From assembly GCF_013374115.1 (NCBI RefSeq), contig NZ_AP022673.1:2690001-2754000 (forward strand): a stretch of 64,000 bases of DNA. The letters run 5' to 3'. Position numbers and translations under genes: made by a program. The notes below the pieces were generated by a model that was not told where the DNA came from, ran no database searches, and saw nothing but the letters and a program-made list of their open reading frames with translations. Shown one piece after another: positions 8,012 through 17,617 of the stretch (its first letter is position 1; every line of letters begins with the position of its first letter). The DNA is from Sphingomonas sp. HMP9 (GTDB lineage Bacteria > Pseudomonadota > Alphaproteobacteria > Sphingomonadales > Sphingomonadaceae).

Positions 8012-8087
8012 GTGCACCGCAGCATAATTCTTCGCACCTGCCACAAGGGTTGAGATAGGCGAACGGGGGGCGCATAGGCCCTGACCT

Positions 8088-11000
8088 ATGGCGAACCAAT
8101 CGTTGAACACGCTCACCGAAACCCTTGCGGGCCGGTTGACCGAACGGGCCCTTCCGGGCGAACTCAAGGACTTCGGTGCGAGCGAGGTCTCACAAGCCGC
8201 GGCGTTCGTCGCCGCGACCGCCGCGCACCGCGACGACGGTGCGCCGGCGATCGCGATCGAGCCGATCAGCGCGGACGACACGCGCCGCCGCATGCGGCTG
8301 GCTATTGTCAACGACGACATGCCGTTCCTGGTCGATTCGATCGCGGCGGCGATCGGTGCGCAGGACATCGCGGTCGATCGGATCATCCACCCCGTGGTTC
8401 GCACGACGCGAGCGCCCGATGGCAAGCTGCATGCGATCGACGCGGACGGCCAAGGCTCGGGTCGCCCCGAATCGATGATCTATCTCGAGATGGAGCGTGC
8501 CGATGCGCGTGACCGTCGCGGGCTGATCGAGGATCTGACCGCGGTGCTGGCCGACGTCCGCGCGGCGGTGACCGATTGGCGCGCGATGCAAGCCGCGCTC
8601 GACGACGATATCGCCAAGCTACCCGAGGGCGAAGGCGCTGCGCTGTTGCAGTGGTTCCTGAACGGCCATCTGACCCTGCTCGGTCACCAGATCTGGCATC
8701 GGGACGGGAGTGGCCACGCCGCGCTGGGTATCGCGCGCAACGACCACCGCGTGCCGATCCTCGCCGAAGCCTCGCGTGCACTGGCGATCCAATGGTTCGA
8801 GGACGGCAACGATGCGCCGCTGCTGCTGAAGTCGAATCTGATCTCGACGGTGCACCGCGCCGTCCCGCTCGACCTGGTTGTCGTGCCGGTGATGGAAGGC
8901 GCTACGGTCGCAGGGTTGTCGATATATAGCGGGTTATGGACCAGCGCCGCGCTCGCCGCGATGCCGCGCGACGTGCCGGTGTTGCGCACGCGCCTCGCCG
9001 CGATGAAGGCGAAGTTCGGATTCGATCCGCGCGGTCATGCCGGCAAGGCGCTGACGCACGCGTTCACTGCGCTGCCGCACGACCTGGTGATCGCGTTCGC
9101 GCCCGATGCGCTGGAGGACCTCGCGCTCACCGCGATGAGCCTCGCGGATCGGCCGCGACCGGCGCTCGTGCTCGTCGAATCGGCGCTGGGCCGGCATTTG
9201 TTCGGGTTCGTCTGGCTGCCGCGCGACGACGTCACCACCAGCCGCCGCGTCGCGATCGGCGACATGCTGGCGGAGGCGGCGAATGCCAGCGTGCTGAACT
9301 GGTCGATCGCGCTCGAGGACGGAGAGGTCGCGATGATTCGCTACACGCTCGACCTGCGCGGCGATGGCCGGATGCCCGACGTCGCGCCGCTTGCGCTGCG
9401 GTTGCAGCGGATGGTGCGCGGTTGGGTGTCGGACGTCGAGGCCGCCTTGGTCGAGACGTTGCCGCCAGCGCGCGCCGCGCGCCTCGCGCTCAAATGGGCT
9501 GCCGCGTTCCCGCAGAACTACCGCAACCTCAGCACGCCCGCCGAGGCGGCCGAGGATATCCAGCGGATTGCCGCGCTAGCCGATACCGATGGACGCGGCG
9601 TGCGTCTCGTTCCGGGCGAAGCCGGCGCCGATCCGCAGCTCAAGATCTACAAGCTGGGTGGTGCACTGCCGCTGTCGGACGCTGTGCCGGTGCTCGAGAA
9701 TTTCGGCTTCCGCGTGATCGGCGAGCTCCCGACGCGGTTGCGCGACGACAGCGTGCCCTTCGTGCATGATTTCGTGCTGGAGGCGAATGCCGCGGCGCAA
9801 CAGAGCGACGCCAGCGTCCTCGAGGGCGCGATCGCTGCAGTGCTGGAAGGCGCGGCCGAGAACGACGCGTTCAATCGGCTGATCGTCGAACTCGGCATGC
9901 GTCCCGAGGCCATCGTGCTGTTCCGTGCGTGGTTCCGGTATCTGCGTCAGGCGGGGCTTCCGTACGGCCTGACCACCGTGGTCGACGCGTTGCGGCGTGC
10001 ACCGAAGGTCGCCGCCGCGCTGATCGCGCGCTTCACCGCGGTGCATCATCCGGAGCATCCGGGCAATGCGATCGAAGCGGACCAGGCGATCGAGAGCGGG
10101 CTCGACGCGGTGTCGGCGATCGACGATGACCGCATCCTGCGTGCGTATCGCAACCTGATCGCGGCGACCTTGCGCACCAACGCGTTTGCACCCGCCGCGT
10201 CAGAAGCGCTCGCGTTCAAGCTCGACAGCCATCTGATCCCCGGCCTCCCCGCGCCCGTGCCGTGGCGTGAAGTGTGGGTCTATTCGCCGCGCGTCGAGGG
10301 CATCCATCTGCGTGCCGGCCCGGTCGCGCGTGGCGGCTTACGCTGGTCCGATCGTCGCGACGATTTCCGTACCGAGATCCTCGGGCTAATGAAGGCGCAG
10401 CGCGTCAAGAACGCGGTCATCGTGCCGACCGGCGCGAAGGGTGGCTTCTATCCCAAGCAATTGCCCGCCCCGTCGAACCGCGACGCATGGCTCGCCGAGG
10501 GCACCGAGAGCTATCGGATCTTCATCCGCACCTTGCTGTCGATCACCGATAACATCGTCGAGGGCAAGGTCGTCCATCCGGACGGCGTGACGATCCTCGA
10601 CGGCGAGGACCCATATTTCGTCGTCGCTGCGGACAAGGGTACGGCGACGTTCAGCGACGTGGCCAACGCGCTCGCGCTCGAACGCGGCTATTGGCTGGGC
10701 GACGCGTTCGCGAGCGGCGGCTCGGTCGGCTACGACCACAAGGCGATGGGCATCACGGCAAAGGGCGCATGGCTCAGCGTCCAGCGACATTTCGCTGAGC
10801 GTGGTCTCGACGTGCAGAGCGAGAGCATCACCGTCGTCGGCTGCGGCGACATGTCGGGCGACGTGTTCGGCAACGGCATGCTGTTGTCGAAGACGCTGAA
10901 GGTCATCGCGGCGTTCGATCACCGCCACATCTTCCTCGATCCCGATCCCGATCCGGCGGCGAGCTGGATCGAGCGCAACCGCATGTTCGCGCTGCCGCGG

Positions 11001-12704
11001 TCGAGCTGGGCGGATTACGACGCGACGCTGATCTCGAAGGGCGGCGGCGTGTTAGCGCGCACCGACAAGATCGTGAAACTGTCGCCGGAGGTGCAGGCTG
11101 CGCTCGGCGTGACGGCGAGCGAGATGGAACCGACCGCGCTGATCTCGGCGATCGTGAAGGCGCCGGCCGACCTGCTCTGGTTCGGCGGCATCGGCACCTA
11201 TGTGAAGGCGGCGTCGGAAGCGAACGTCGCGGTCGGCGATCCGGCCAACGACCGGTTGCGCGTCAATGCCGAGGATCTGCGCGTGATCGCGATCGGCGAA
11301 GGCGCCAATTTGGGCGTAACGCAGGCCGCGCGCATCGCGTTTTCGGCGCGCGGCGGGCGGATCAACACCGACTTCATCGACAATTCGGCGGGCGTCGACT
11401 GCTCGGATAACGAGGTCAACATCAAGATCGCGCTCAACCGCGAGATGATCGAAGGCCGCCTTGGGTACGAGGATCGCAACACGCTCCTCGCCAGCATGAC
11501 CGACGACGTCGCGCACCTCGTGCTGGAGGACAACCGCCTCCAGACGCTGGCGCTGTCGATCGCCGAGGCGGATGGCGCGGTGGCGATGCCGAGCTATGTC
11601 CGCGTCATCGAGATTTTCGAGGGTGCCGGGCGGCTCGACCGGGCGGTCGAAGGACTCGCCTCGAACGACATCCTGCTGCGTCGCGGCCAGGACGGGTTAG
11701 GGCTGACCCGGCCTGAGCTCGCCGTGCTGCTGGCGACCGCCAAGCTCGGGTTGCAGGACGCCATCGAGCATGGCGACATCGCCAAGGACGACGCGCTGAA
11801 GCCCGACCTCCACGCCGCCTTCCCCGCGGCGATGCGCGACCGGTTTGCGACCGCGATCGACGAGCACCGGCTGCGGCCCGAGATCGTCGCGACCAAGCTC
11901 GCCAACCGGATCGTCAACCGATTGGGCATCCTCTACCCGTTCGAACTGGCGGAAGAGGAAGGCGCGGCGATGGGCGATATCGCGGCGATGTTCGTCGTCG
12001 CCGAGCGCCTGTTCGATCTGCCGGCCCTGTGGGCGGAGATCGAAACGGCCGTCATGCCGGAGGCGGCGCGGATCGCGCTGTTCGACGAGGTTGCGGTGGC
12101 GACGCGCTCGCAGATCGCCGATCTGTTGCGTGTCTCGGCACCGGGGACGGCACCGGGCGACGTACTCGCGCGGCTGGCGAAGGGCATCACGCAGCTCGAC
12201 AGCCAGACTGCGGCGCTGCTGCTCGAAGAGGCCAGTGCGCAGAGCAGCCGTATCGCGGGTCAGCTCGAAGCGGTCGGTGCACCAAGCGATCTGGTGCGGA
12301 AGGTGGTGCGGCTGTTCGAGATGGACGGCGCGGTCGGGCTGGCTGATCTCGGCGCGCGGATGGCGCTCGACGAGGCAGTCCTCACGCGCGCGTTCACGCA
12401 TCTCGGGCAGGCGCTCGGGCTCGACTGGGCGCAGGCGAACGCGGCGCGGATCAGCCCGACCGATCCGTGGGAGCGCCTCCTGATCGCCGGCCTTGCGCGC
12501 GATTTCCAGCAGTTGCGGCTCGAATTCCTCGCGCGCCGCGGGGCGCAGGATCCGCAAGGTGCGGTCGAGGCCTGGCTGACCGCGAACGCCACGCGCGTGG
12601 CGCAGTTCAAGGCGGTCATCGACCGCGCGCGGCATGCAGCCGTCCCGAACGCGGCGATGCTGGCGCAGATCGCCGGCCAAGCACGCGTGCTGCTGGGGCG
12701 GTAA
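8088..12704 (+). CDS. gdhB: NAD-specific glutamate dehydrogenase, large (180-kDa) type
   Basis: At 1538 residues this is the large NAD-GDH that deaminates glutamate to 2-oxoglutarate and ammonia, feeding amino-acid carbon into the TCA cycle. The long N-terminal half (about 1-700) corresponds to the regulatory ACT-like region. The catalytic part carries the substrate-site block RGGLRWSDRRDDFRTEILGL (near residue 748) followed by VPTGAKGGFYPK. A Rossmann NAD site, VVGCGDMSGDVFGNGM, lies near residue 915, and GEGANLG and DNSAGVDCSDNE follow. Length and motif order are normal. It stands alone behind a PAS gene; a palindromic repeat begins 8 nt after its stop and may end the transcript. Confidence 0.95.
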   Translation: MANQSLNTLTETLAGRLTERALPGELKDFGASEVSQAAAFVAATAAHRDDGAPAIAIEPISADDTRRRMRLAIVNDDMPFLVDSIAAAIGAQDIAVDRIIHPVVRTTRAPDGKLHAIDADGQGSGRPESMIYLEMERADARDRRGLIEDLTAVLADVRAAVTDWRAMQAALDDDIAKLPEGEGAALLQWFLNGHLTLLGHQIWHRDGSGHAALGIARNDHRVPILAEASRALAIQWFEDGNDAPLLLKSNLISTVHRAVPLDLVVVPVMEGATVAGLSIYSGLWTSAALAAMPRDVPVLRTRLAAMKAKFGFDPRGHAGKALTHAFTALPHDLVIAFAPDALEDLALTAMSLADRPRPALVLVESALGRHLFGFVWLPRDDVTTSRRVAIGDMLAEAANASVLNWSIALEDGEVAMIRYTLDLRGDGRMPDVAPLALRLQRMVRGWVSDVEAALVETLPPARAARLALKWAAAFPQNYRNLSTPAEAAEDIQRIAALADTDGRGVRLVPGEAGADPQLKIYKLGGALPLSDAVPVLENFGFRVIGELPTRLRDDSVPFVHDFVLEANAAAQQSDASVLEGAIAAVLEGAAENDAFNRLIVELGMRPEAIVLFRAWFRYLRQAGLPYGLTTVVDALRRAPKVAAALIARFTAVHHPEHPGNAIEADQAIESGLDAVSAIDDDRILRAYRNLIAATLRTNAFAPAASEALAFKLDSHLIPGLPAPVPWREVWVYSPRVEGIHLRAGPVARGGLRWSDRRDDFRTEILGLMKAQRVKNAVIVPTGAKGGFYPKQLPAPSNRDAWLAEGTESYRIFIRTLLSITDNIVEGKVVHPDGVTILDGEDPYFVVAADKGTATFSDVANALALERGYWLGDAFASGGSVGYDHKAMGITAKGAWLSVQRHFAERGLDVQSESITVVGCGDMSGDVFGNGMLLSKTLKVIAAFDHRHIFLDPDPDPAASWIERNRMFALPRSSWADYDATLISKGGGVLARTDKIVKLSPEVQAALGVTASEMEPTALISAIVKAPADLLWFGGIGTYVKAASEANVAVGDPANDRLRVNAEDLRVIAIGEGANLGVTQAARIAFSARGGRINTDFIDNSAGVDCSDNEVNIKIALNREMIEGRLGYEDRNTLLASMTDDVAHLVLEDNRLQTLALSIAEADGAVAMPSYVRVIEIFEGAGRLDRAVEGLASNDILLRRGQDGLGLTRPELAVLLATAKLGLQDAIEHGDIAKDDALKPDLHAAFPAAMRDRFATAIDEHRLRPEIVATKLANRIVNRLGILYPFELAEEEGAAMGDIAAMFVVAERLFDLPALWAEIETAVMPEAARIALFDEVAVATRSQIADLLRVSAPGTAPGDVLARLAKGITQLDSQTAALLLEEASAQSSRIAGQLEAVGAPSDLVRKVVRLFEMDGAVGLADLGARMALDEAVLTRAFTHLGQALGLDWAQANAARISPTDPWERLLIAGLARDFQQLRLEFLARRGAQDPQGAVEAWLTANATRVAQFKAVIDRARHAAVPNAAMLAQIAGQARVLLGR

Positions 12705-12711
12705 CTGCTAT

Positions 12712-12862
12712 CCCTCTCCCCTGCGGGGAGAGGGAGCGGCCCGCGCGCTCTTGCGCGTGGGAGGGTGAGGGGCATGAGGCTCGGGACGCGAACCCCAAAG
12801 CCCCTCACCCTCCCGTCGCCTACGGCTCATCCTTCCCTCTTCCCCGAGGGGAGAGGGACAGG
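12712..12862. repeat. Palindromic intergenic repeat (CCCTCTCCCC type)
   Basis: Two GC-rich hairpins face each other. The first is CCCTCTCCCC-TGCG-GGGAGAGGG at 12712-12734; the second is around 12835-12858 with the same arms. GGGAGGGTGAGGGG and CCCCTCACCCTCCC blocks lie inside, so the whole unit can fold as one long imperfect palindrome. It fills the gap between the convergent gdhB and PepSY genes. Confidence 0.8.
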
Positions 12863-13987
12863 TTACGCCCGCCGTGCCGCCAGCTCAGCCTTCCACTTGC
12901 GCGCACGCCACCACATGATCACCCCGGTAACCGCCAGCACCGCCGGCAAGATCCCGCCGAGGAAGATGATCGCCTGCCACAGCACCCCCATGTCGGTGCC
13001 ATCGTGGATCCGCCGCATCCACCGCGCCACGCCCCCCTGAGGCCGGGCCGGTGCCGCGGTCGCGCCGCCGGTGTCGTCCGCCACCTTCACCCCGATCGGC
13101 GCGCCGCCACCCTGGCCCCTGCCCTGGAACGTCACCGTCCAGTCCGCACTGAGATCGGTCGGCCAAGTCACGCTTCGCAACGGCACGTTGTCGACGATAG
13201 CCCGCGCCTTACCGATCACCACCGCCAGCGGCTGCGCGGGCCTGGCCAGCGGCCGTGCGCGCATCATCGCGCCGCGATCGAGCCCGCCTCTCGGCCGCGA
13301 CGGCTCGCCCGCGATCATGCCGAAGACCTGTGGGAACGCGATCCAGGCGCCGGTCAGCGACAGGACGAACAACGGAAGCGCGATCCAGAAGCCGAACAGA
13401 TGATGGAGGTTGGTCTCGACGTCGCGGTGCCGCCTGAAGCGGAAGCCACGCGTCCATTTGCCGACCGTCGGCCACCACAGCCACAGTCCGGTACAGCACG
13501 ACACCATCATCGCCACGCCGATCCAGCCGACGATCGAGCGGCCGATGCCCGGCAGTTGCAGGCTCCCGTGCAGCACGTGGAGGAACCGGACGAGCCCGCC
13601 GGTCGACGGCGACACCTCGAGCACGCGCGCGGTGGGCGGATCGAGATACACCATCGTGCGCCGCGGTGGTCCCGGTCGGACTGGCGCGCCGGCGGCGCTG
13701 GCAGGGCTCGCGGCAACGATCACCGGGCCACCGTCCCCGGGCACCGTCAACGACGCGATCCGCTCGCCATGCTTCAGCGCCGCGCGCGCCGCCGCGACAT
13801 AGCTGTCGGGCGCGACCAGCGTGCTGCCCGTGACCGCATAGCGCGCCGGATCGACGATCCGGTCGAGCGCATCATGCCACACCAGCGCCGCGCCGCTCAA
13901 CGACAATGGAATGACCAGAATCGCCAGCACCAGCCCGACCCACTTGTGGACCTGGAACCACGCCCGTCGCATCGCCAACTTGCTCAT
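12863..13987 (-). CDS. PepSY-associated inner-membrane protein of the iron operon
   Basis: From ATG 13987, behind GGGGGAA, the product is 374 residues. It has the PepSY_TM layout: a first membrane segment with conserved WFQVHKWVGLVLAI, a periplasmic loop, a second helix block with FLHVLHGSLQLPG and LWLWWPTVGKW, a third (LHHLFGFWIALPLFVLSLTGAW) and a C-terminal pair (AIIFLGGILPAVLAVTGVIMWWR). Conserved His residues suggest heme- or iron-linked electron transfer. Relatives beside TonB receptors are thought to reduce imported ferric siderophores; that role is inferred here. The third gene of the operon with the 2OG-Fe hydroxylase and the receptor. Confidence 0.88.
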   Translation of the reverse strand: MSKLAMRRAWFQVHKWVGLVLAILVIPLSLSGAALVWHDALDRIVDPARYAVTGSTLVAPDSYVAAARAALKHGERIASLTVPGDGGPVIVAASPASAAGAPVRPGPPRRTMVYLDPPTARVLEVSPSTGGLVRFLHVLHGSLQLPGIGRSIVGWIGVAMMVSCCTGLWLWWPTVGKWTRGFRFRRHRDVETNLHHLFGFWIALPLFVLSLTGAWIAFPQVFGMIAGEPSRPRGGLDRGAMMRARPLARPAQPLAVVIGKARAIVDNVPLRSVTWPTDLSADWTVTFQGRGQGGGAPIGVKVADDTGGATAAPARPQGGVARWMRRIHDGTDMGVLWQAIIFLGGILPAVLAVTGVIMWWRARKWKAELAARRA

Positions 13988-14041
13988 CACATTCCCCCGC
14001 GCCGACCGCGTGCATGAGCGGCGTGCTTGAGTCCATCCACA

Positions 14042-14081
14042 CACACCCGTCATCCTGACGAAAGTCAGGATGACGGGTGTG
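14042..14081. repeat. Perfect 18-bp hairpin with GAAA tetraloop
   Basis: The 18-bp arms at 14042-14059 and 14064-14081 (core CCGTCATCCTGAC / GTCAGGATGACGG) pair perfectly around GAAA. It belongs to the same GTCATCCTGA family as the unit at 36251-36333. It lies between the stop of the hydroxylase gene (14087) and the start of the PepSY gene (13987) in one operon, so in mRNA it would form a very stable stem. Confidence 0.9.
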
Positions 14082-14086
14082 CGGGA

Positions 14087-14770
14087 TCAAGCGTCGGCCC
14101 AGCGGCGCAGAAGATTATGGTACACGCTGGTCAGCCGCACCGTCGCCGGATCGCCCTGGCCCTGCGCCGCCGCGACCGCCTGCACGCCTTGGTCGAGATC
14201 GAACAGGATCCGCCGCGCGCCGTCGTCGCGCACCATCGACTGCAACCAGAAGAACGACGCGGTGCGGACCCCGCGCGTGACCGGCGTCACCCGGTGCAGG
14301 CTCGAGGCCGGGTACAGCACCATATGCCCGGCGGGCAGCTTGACCGATTGCGGACCGAACTGATCCTCGATCACCAGCTCGCCGCCGTCATAGGTTGCGG
14401 GATCGTCGAGAAAGAGCGTTGCAGACAGGTCGCTGCGGATGCGGAAATCGGTGCCGCGCTTCATCCGGATCGCGTTGTCGACGTGCAGCCCGAAATCCTG
14501 TCCGCCGGCGTAGCGGTTGAACAGCGGCGGAAACACTTTGAGCGGCAGCGCTGCCGCGACGAACAGCGCCGACCGGCCAAGCGCATCGAGGACCATCCCG
14601 CCAGCCTCGTGCGCGGCCGCCGAGTCCTCGGGCAGTTGTTCGTTCCGCTTGGCGAGCGCGCTTTGCGGTCCCGACGTGGCATTGCCGTCGATCCAGTCGG
14701 CGTGGTCGATCAGCGCGCGAACACGGGCGACGCCGGCAGCATCGAGGACGTCGGGGATCGCGATCAACAT
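14087..14770 (-). CDS. Fe(II)/2-oxoglutarate-dependent PKHD-type hydroxylase (PiuC family)
   Basis: A 227-residue protein matching PiuC/YbiX. It has the double-stranded beta-helix metal triad His96-x-Asp98 (in GLHVDNAI) and His159, with the 2-oxoglutarate-binding Arg169 in [13 protein letters not shown]. The N-terminal region [14 protein letters not shown] is typical of the family. Such genes accompany catecholate-siderophore receptors and are thought to modify or release iron from imported siderophores; the exact substrate is unknown. It follows the TonB receptor by 57 bp on the same strand, and is followed by the hairpin and the PepSY gene. Confidence 0.92.
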   Translation of the reverse strand: MLIAIPDVLDAAGVARVRALIDHADWIDGNATSGPQSALAKRNEQLPEDSAAAHEAGGMVLDALGRSALFVAAALPLKVFPPLFNRYAGGQDFGLHVDNAIRMKRGTDFRIRSDLSATLFLDDPATYDGGELVIEDQFGPQSVKLPAGHMVLYPASSLHRVTPVTRGVRTASFFWLQSMVRDDGARRILFDLDQGVQAVAAAQGQGDPATVRLTSVYHNLLRRWADA

Positions 14771-14827
14771 GGCATCACCCTAGATTGCGGTGGCGATACC
14801 GGCAAACCGCCCGCACCGCCGCCAGGC

Positions 14828-17296
14828 TTACAGGCTGTAGAACACAGTCAGCCGCACCGACCGCGCCTCGCCCGGCGTCGCCCAGCCGTTGTTGCGGATG
14901 CCGGTGTAATATTTCTTGTTGGTAAAGTTCTGCACGTTCACCTGTGCCGTCAGCCCCTTGCCGACCGTGTAGGACAGGAAGGCGCGGTGCGTCAGATAGT
15001 CCGCAGAGTGGAATACCGGCGTCAGGGTCGTCGTCGGCGCAAGCGGCGTCGCCAGCGCGCTTTGATTCAAGCCGAACGCGCCTTGATAGGTCAGGCCGTA
15101 GCCGAGCTGCAGCCCGAACGGCAGCGTGTAGGTCGTGAACAGGCTGCCCGAATGCTTCGGCGTATTGGCAAGCTCCTGCCCCGCCTGCGTATCGAGGATC
15201 GCGGCCGAGTTGCCACAGGGGTTGGTCGTCGTCGTGACTGCGCCGACGGTCGTAGGGACCGGACCCGGGTTGGCGAGACAGAAGTTGGAGACGCTCTGGA
15301 TGACCTTCGCCTTCAGATACGTGTAGTTGGCGAAGATCGAGAAGGCGTGCGAGATGCTGCCGCTCGCGCCCAGCGCGATGCCGTCGACGCGCGAACGGCC
15401 GTCGTTGACGCCGAGCGTCGTGACGATCGGGTCATTCGTGGCGACGCGGTAGTTGGTGCGCTCGTTGCGGAACACGGCCGCGGTCAGTTGCAGCTTGCGC
15501 GCGAACAGGTCGGCCTTCGCGCCAAGCTCGTAGTTCACCGCCTTTTCCGGCTTCACGTCGCACGGGTCCAACTGGCCCGCGGGTGCATTGATCAACGTAC
15601 CGCAGCCGAGCCGGACGGTCGCAGACGTCGGCGTGGTCGCGTTGCCGTAGGACGCATACAGGCTGACCGTCTCGATCGGCTTGAAGTTGATCCCGCCGCG
15701 GTACGAGAACAGCGTTTCGTCGCTGGTCTGGTTCAGGCCGCGCGCATAGGTGCCGAGCGTCGCGTCGGGCACGACCGAGAAGGTGTCGGCGCGGAAGCGG
15801 CCCTTGGCATGTTCATAGCGCAGGCCGAAATTGACTTCGATCTGCGGGATCACCTTGATCGTGTCGAACGCGTAGACCGCGACGTTGCTGGTCGTGCCTT
15901 GCGAACGGCCGGCCTGGATGAAGTTGAACGCACCCGTATAGTCGGTGTTCGGGCTGGCGAGGTTGATCGGCGGCTGCGCGACGGTCGCACCGGTGGCGGT
16001 ACGCAACGTGTTGCCGGTGACGATGGTGTAATCCTCCTGCGAGACCGACGCGCCGAGGACCAGCGTGTGCTCGAGCCCGGCGGTATCAAAGACCGAGCGG
16101 AGATCGGTCTGGTTATAGAGGATCTGGTTCTCTTGGTTCCGGACGAAACCGCGCGGGCCGCTCGGATAATAGGAACCGGGCGTGGCCTGGCCCGCCGCAC
16201 AGGTAAGTGGCGTGGTCGCGACGTTCGTAAGCGGCAGGGGCTGGAACCCGGTCGACAGGCAGAACACGCCCTGCGGCGCGCTGGTCAGCGAGTCCTGCTG
16301 GACGCGCTGCCACCGGCTCAGATTGCGGATCGAAACCTTGTCGGAAAAGCTGTGGCTGACGGTGGCCGTCGCCTGGTCGACGGTGATGTCCTGCTTGTCG
16401 AGATTCCGTATGCCGTAATAGGCCGAATTGTCCGCACCCGGCAGCGGCCCATCGTTCACCGCATTGCGGAAATACGGCACGCCGTAGACGGGGACGTTTT
16501 CGTCCTCCTGATGCAGATATTGCAGCGTGAGGCTGGTCGGCCCTTCGACGCCGACGATCAGCGACGGCGCGACGGCCCAGCGCTTGTTGCTTTCCACGTC
16601 GCGACCGGGAATGTCGTTCTTGTGCGCGACCGCATTCAGGCGGACCGCGACGAGGTCACTGACCCGGACGTTCGAGTCGAGCGTTGTGCGATAGTAATCG
16701 TCCGTGCCGACGCCGCCCGACACGACCGTCAGCGTCTCCGCCTGCGGGCGCTTGGTAATGAGGTTGATCGTGCCGCCGACCGATCCGCCGCCGCCGAATA
16801 CGCTGTTCGCGCCGTTATAGACCTCGACCTGTTGCAGGTTGAACGTCTCGCTGCGGCTATACTGCGCGCTGTCGCGGACGCCGTCGATCGTGATGTCGTT
16901 ATTGGCCGAATAACCGCGCAGGTTGATGCTGTCGCCATAGCCCCCGCCGCCTTCGCCCGCGCCGAAGGTGATGCCGGGGATCGTCTGCAGCACGTCGCGA
17001 AGAGTCAGCAGATTCTGTTTGCGGATCGTCTGGTCGCCGATGATCGTGACCGTCTGCGTGGTGTCAAGCAGGCTGCGCGTGGCCTTGGGGCTTTCAAGCG
17101 TGGTCGCGGGCACGTGCTTGCCGTTGACGACGATGTCGTCACGCACGAGCTGCTTTTCCTGATCGGTCGCCGCGTGAACCTTGGCCGCGTCCGCCGGGCG
17201 ATCGGTCGCATAAGCCGGTGCGCTGGCGATGAATCCTACGCAGGACAGCGCGAGAAATGCAGGCGCCGAAGACGAACGCGACGAGTGACCAGACAT
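14828..17296 (-). CDS. TonB-dependent siderophore receptor (catecholate/Fiu-like)
   Basis: An 822-residue outer-membrane receptor. The first about 30 residues form a signal peptide ending near ASAPAYA. A TonB box-like segment and plug domain follow (TQTVTIIGDQTIRKQNLLTL, then IPGITFGAGEGGGGYGDSIN and FGGGGSVGGTINLITKRP). The rest is the beta-barrel, ending in ARSVRLTVFYSL with a C-terminal Leu rather than Phe. The plug motifs match ferric-siderophore receptors, and the hydroxylase and PepSY genes behind it fit iron-siderophore uptake. A good AAGGGG lies 7 nt before the ATG. It is driven by the promoter at 17321-17349. Confidence 0.94.
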   Translation of the reverse strand: MSGHSSRSSSAPAFLALSCVGFIASAPAYATDRPADAAKVHAATDQEKQLVRDDIVVNGKHVPATTLESPKATRSLLDTTQTVTIIGDQTIRKQNLLTLRDVLQTIPGITFGAGEGGGGYGDSINLRGYSANNDITIDGVRDSAQYSRSETFNLQQVEVYNGANSVFGGGGSVGGTINLITKRPQAETLTVVSGGVGTDDYYRTTLDSNVRVSDLVAVRLNAVAHKNDIPGRDVESNKRWAVAPSLIVGVEGPTSLTLQYLHQEDENVPVYGVPYFRNAVNDGPLPGADNSAYYGIRNLDKQDITVDQATATVSHSFSDKVSIRNLSRWQRVQQDSLTSAPQGVFCLSTGFQPLPLTNVATTPLTCAAGQATPGSYYPSGPRGFVRNQENQILYNQTDLRSVFDTAGLEHTLVLGASVSQEDYTIVTGNTLRTATGATVAQPPINLASPNTDYTGAFNFIQAGRSQGTTSNVAVYAFDTIKVIPQIEVNFGLRYEHAKGRFRADTFSVVPDATLGTYARGLNQTSDETLFSYRGGINFKPIETVSLYASYGNATTPTSATVRLGCGTLINAPAGQLDPCDVKPEKAVNYELGAKADLFARKLQLTAAVFRNERTNYRVATNDPIVTTLGVNDGRSRVDGIALGASGSISHAFSIFANYTYLKAKVIQSVSNFCLANPGPVPTTVGAVTTTTNPCGNSAAILDTQAGQELANTPKHSGSLFTTYTLPFGLQLGYGLTYQGAFGLNQSALATPLAPTTTLTPVFHSADYLTHRAFLSYTVGKGLTAQVNVQNFTNKKYYTGIRNNGWATPGEARSVRLTVFYSL

Positions 17297-17320
17297 GCGA
17301 AACCCCTTATTGTTGCGGGC

Positions 17321-17349
17321 TCGCTATTGAGAGTCGTTCTCACTGTCAA
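17321..17349 (-). promoter_or_regulatory. Receptor promoter with Fur-like box in the spacer
   Basis: On the reverse strand, TTGACA (17349-17344) and TAGCGA (17326-17321) are 17 bp apart. The spacer holds TGAGAACGACTCTCA (17342-17328), a 7-1-7 inverted repeat matching the Fur consensus TGATAAT-N-ATTATCA at 10 of 14 positions. Repressor bound there would occupy the promoter. A further TGAGAATTAG half-site lies just upstream. Fur (or another iron regulator) control is inferred. Confidence 0.7.
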
Positions 17350-17367
17350 TGCTATTGCGACTAATTC

Positions 17368-17610
17368 TCATGCGCTATTCGAGAACAGCCACGATCTCAA
17401 TGCGCTAGCCAGATTGGGGGGATCATCGGCGCGGATGCGAATCGCGTCGATCTCGGCCACGAGTGCGGACAACGGCAGAGCAAGGCGCACGGCCGCCGTT
17501 TCGAGCGCCTGCCAGAAGACGGGCTCGAGGCTAATCGAGGTCTGGTGACCCGCGATGGTGATCGAGCGCTTGACGGGGCCGTGAAAGCCGCCGGCTGGCG
17601 CCTCGATCAC
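17368..17610 (-). CDS. Ribbon-helix-helix domain protein
   Basis: An 80-residue protein with a short beta strand (VKRSITIAGHQTSISLEPVF) followed by two helices, the alphaproteobacterial RHH_4 type. In that family the strand inserts into DNA and Arg/Thr side chains read bases, but a target is unknown. A GTG at 17610, 7 nt after the cobT stop, was chosen. The frame continues upstream inside cobT, but that part reads as antisense-like Ser/Arg text. The last gene of a cobS-cobT-RHH cluster, ending just before the receptor promoter. Confidence 0.75.
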   Translation of the reverse strand: MIEAPAGGFHGPVKRSITIAGHQTSISLEPVFWQALETAAVRLALPLSALVAEIDAIRIRADDPPNLASALRSWLFSNSA

Positions 17611-17617
17611 GCGGCGC

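Noticed and set aside
14027..17548. A 1173-codon plus-strand open frame
   Set aside because: It is the antisense of the hydroxylase and TonB receptor genes. High GC keeps stop codons rare; its composition is Arg-rich without any fold.
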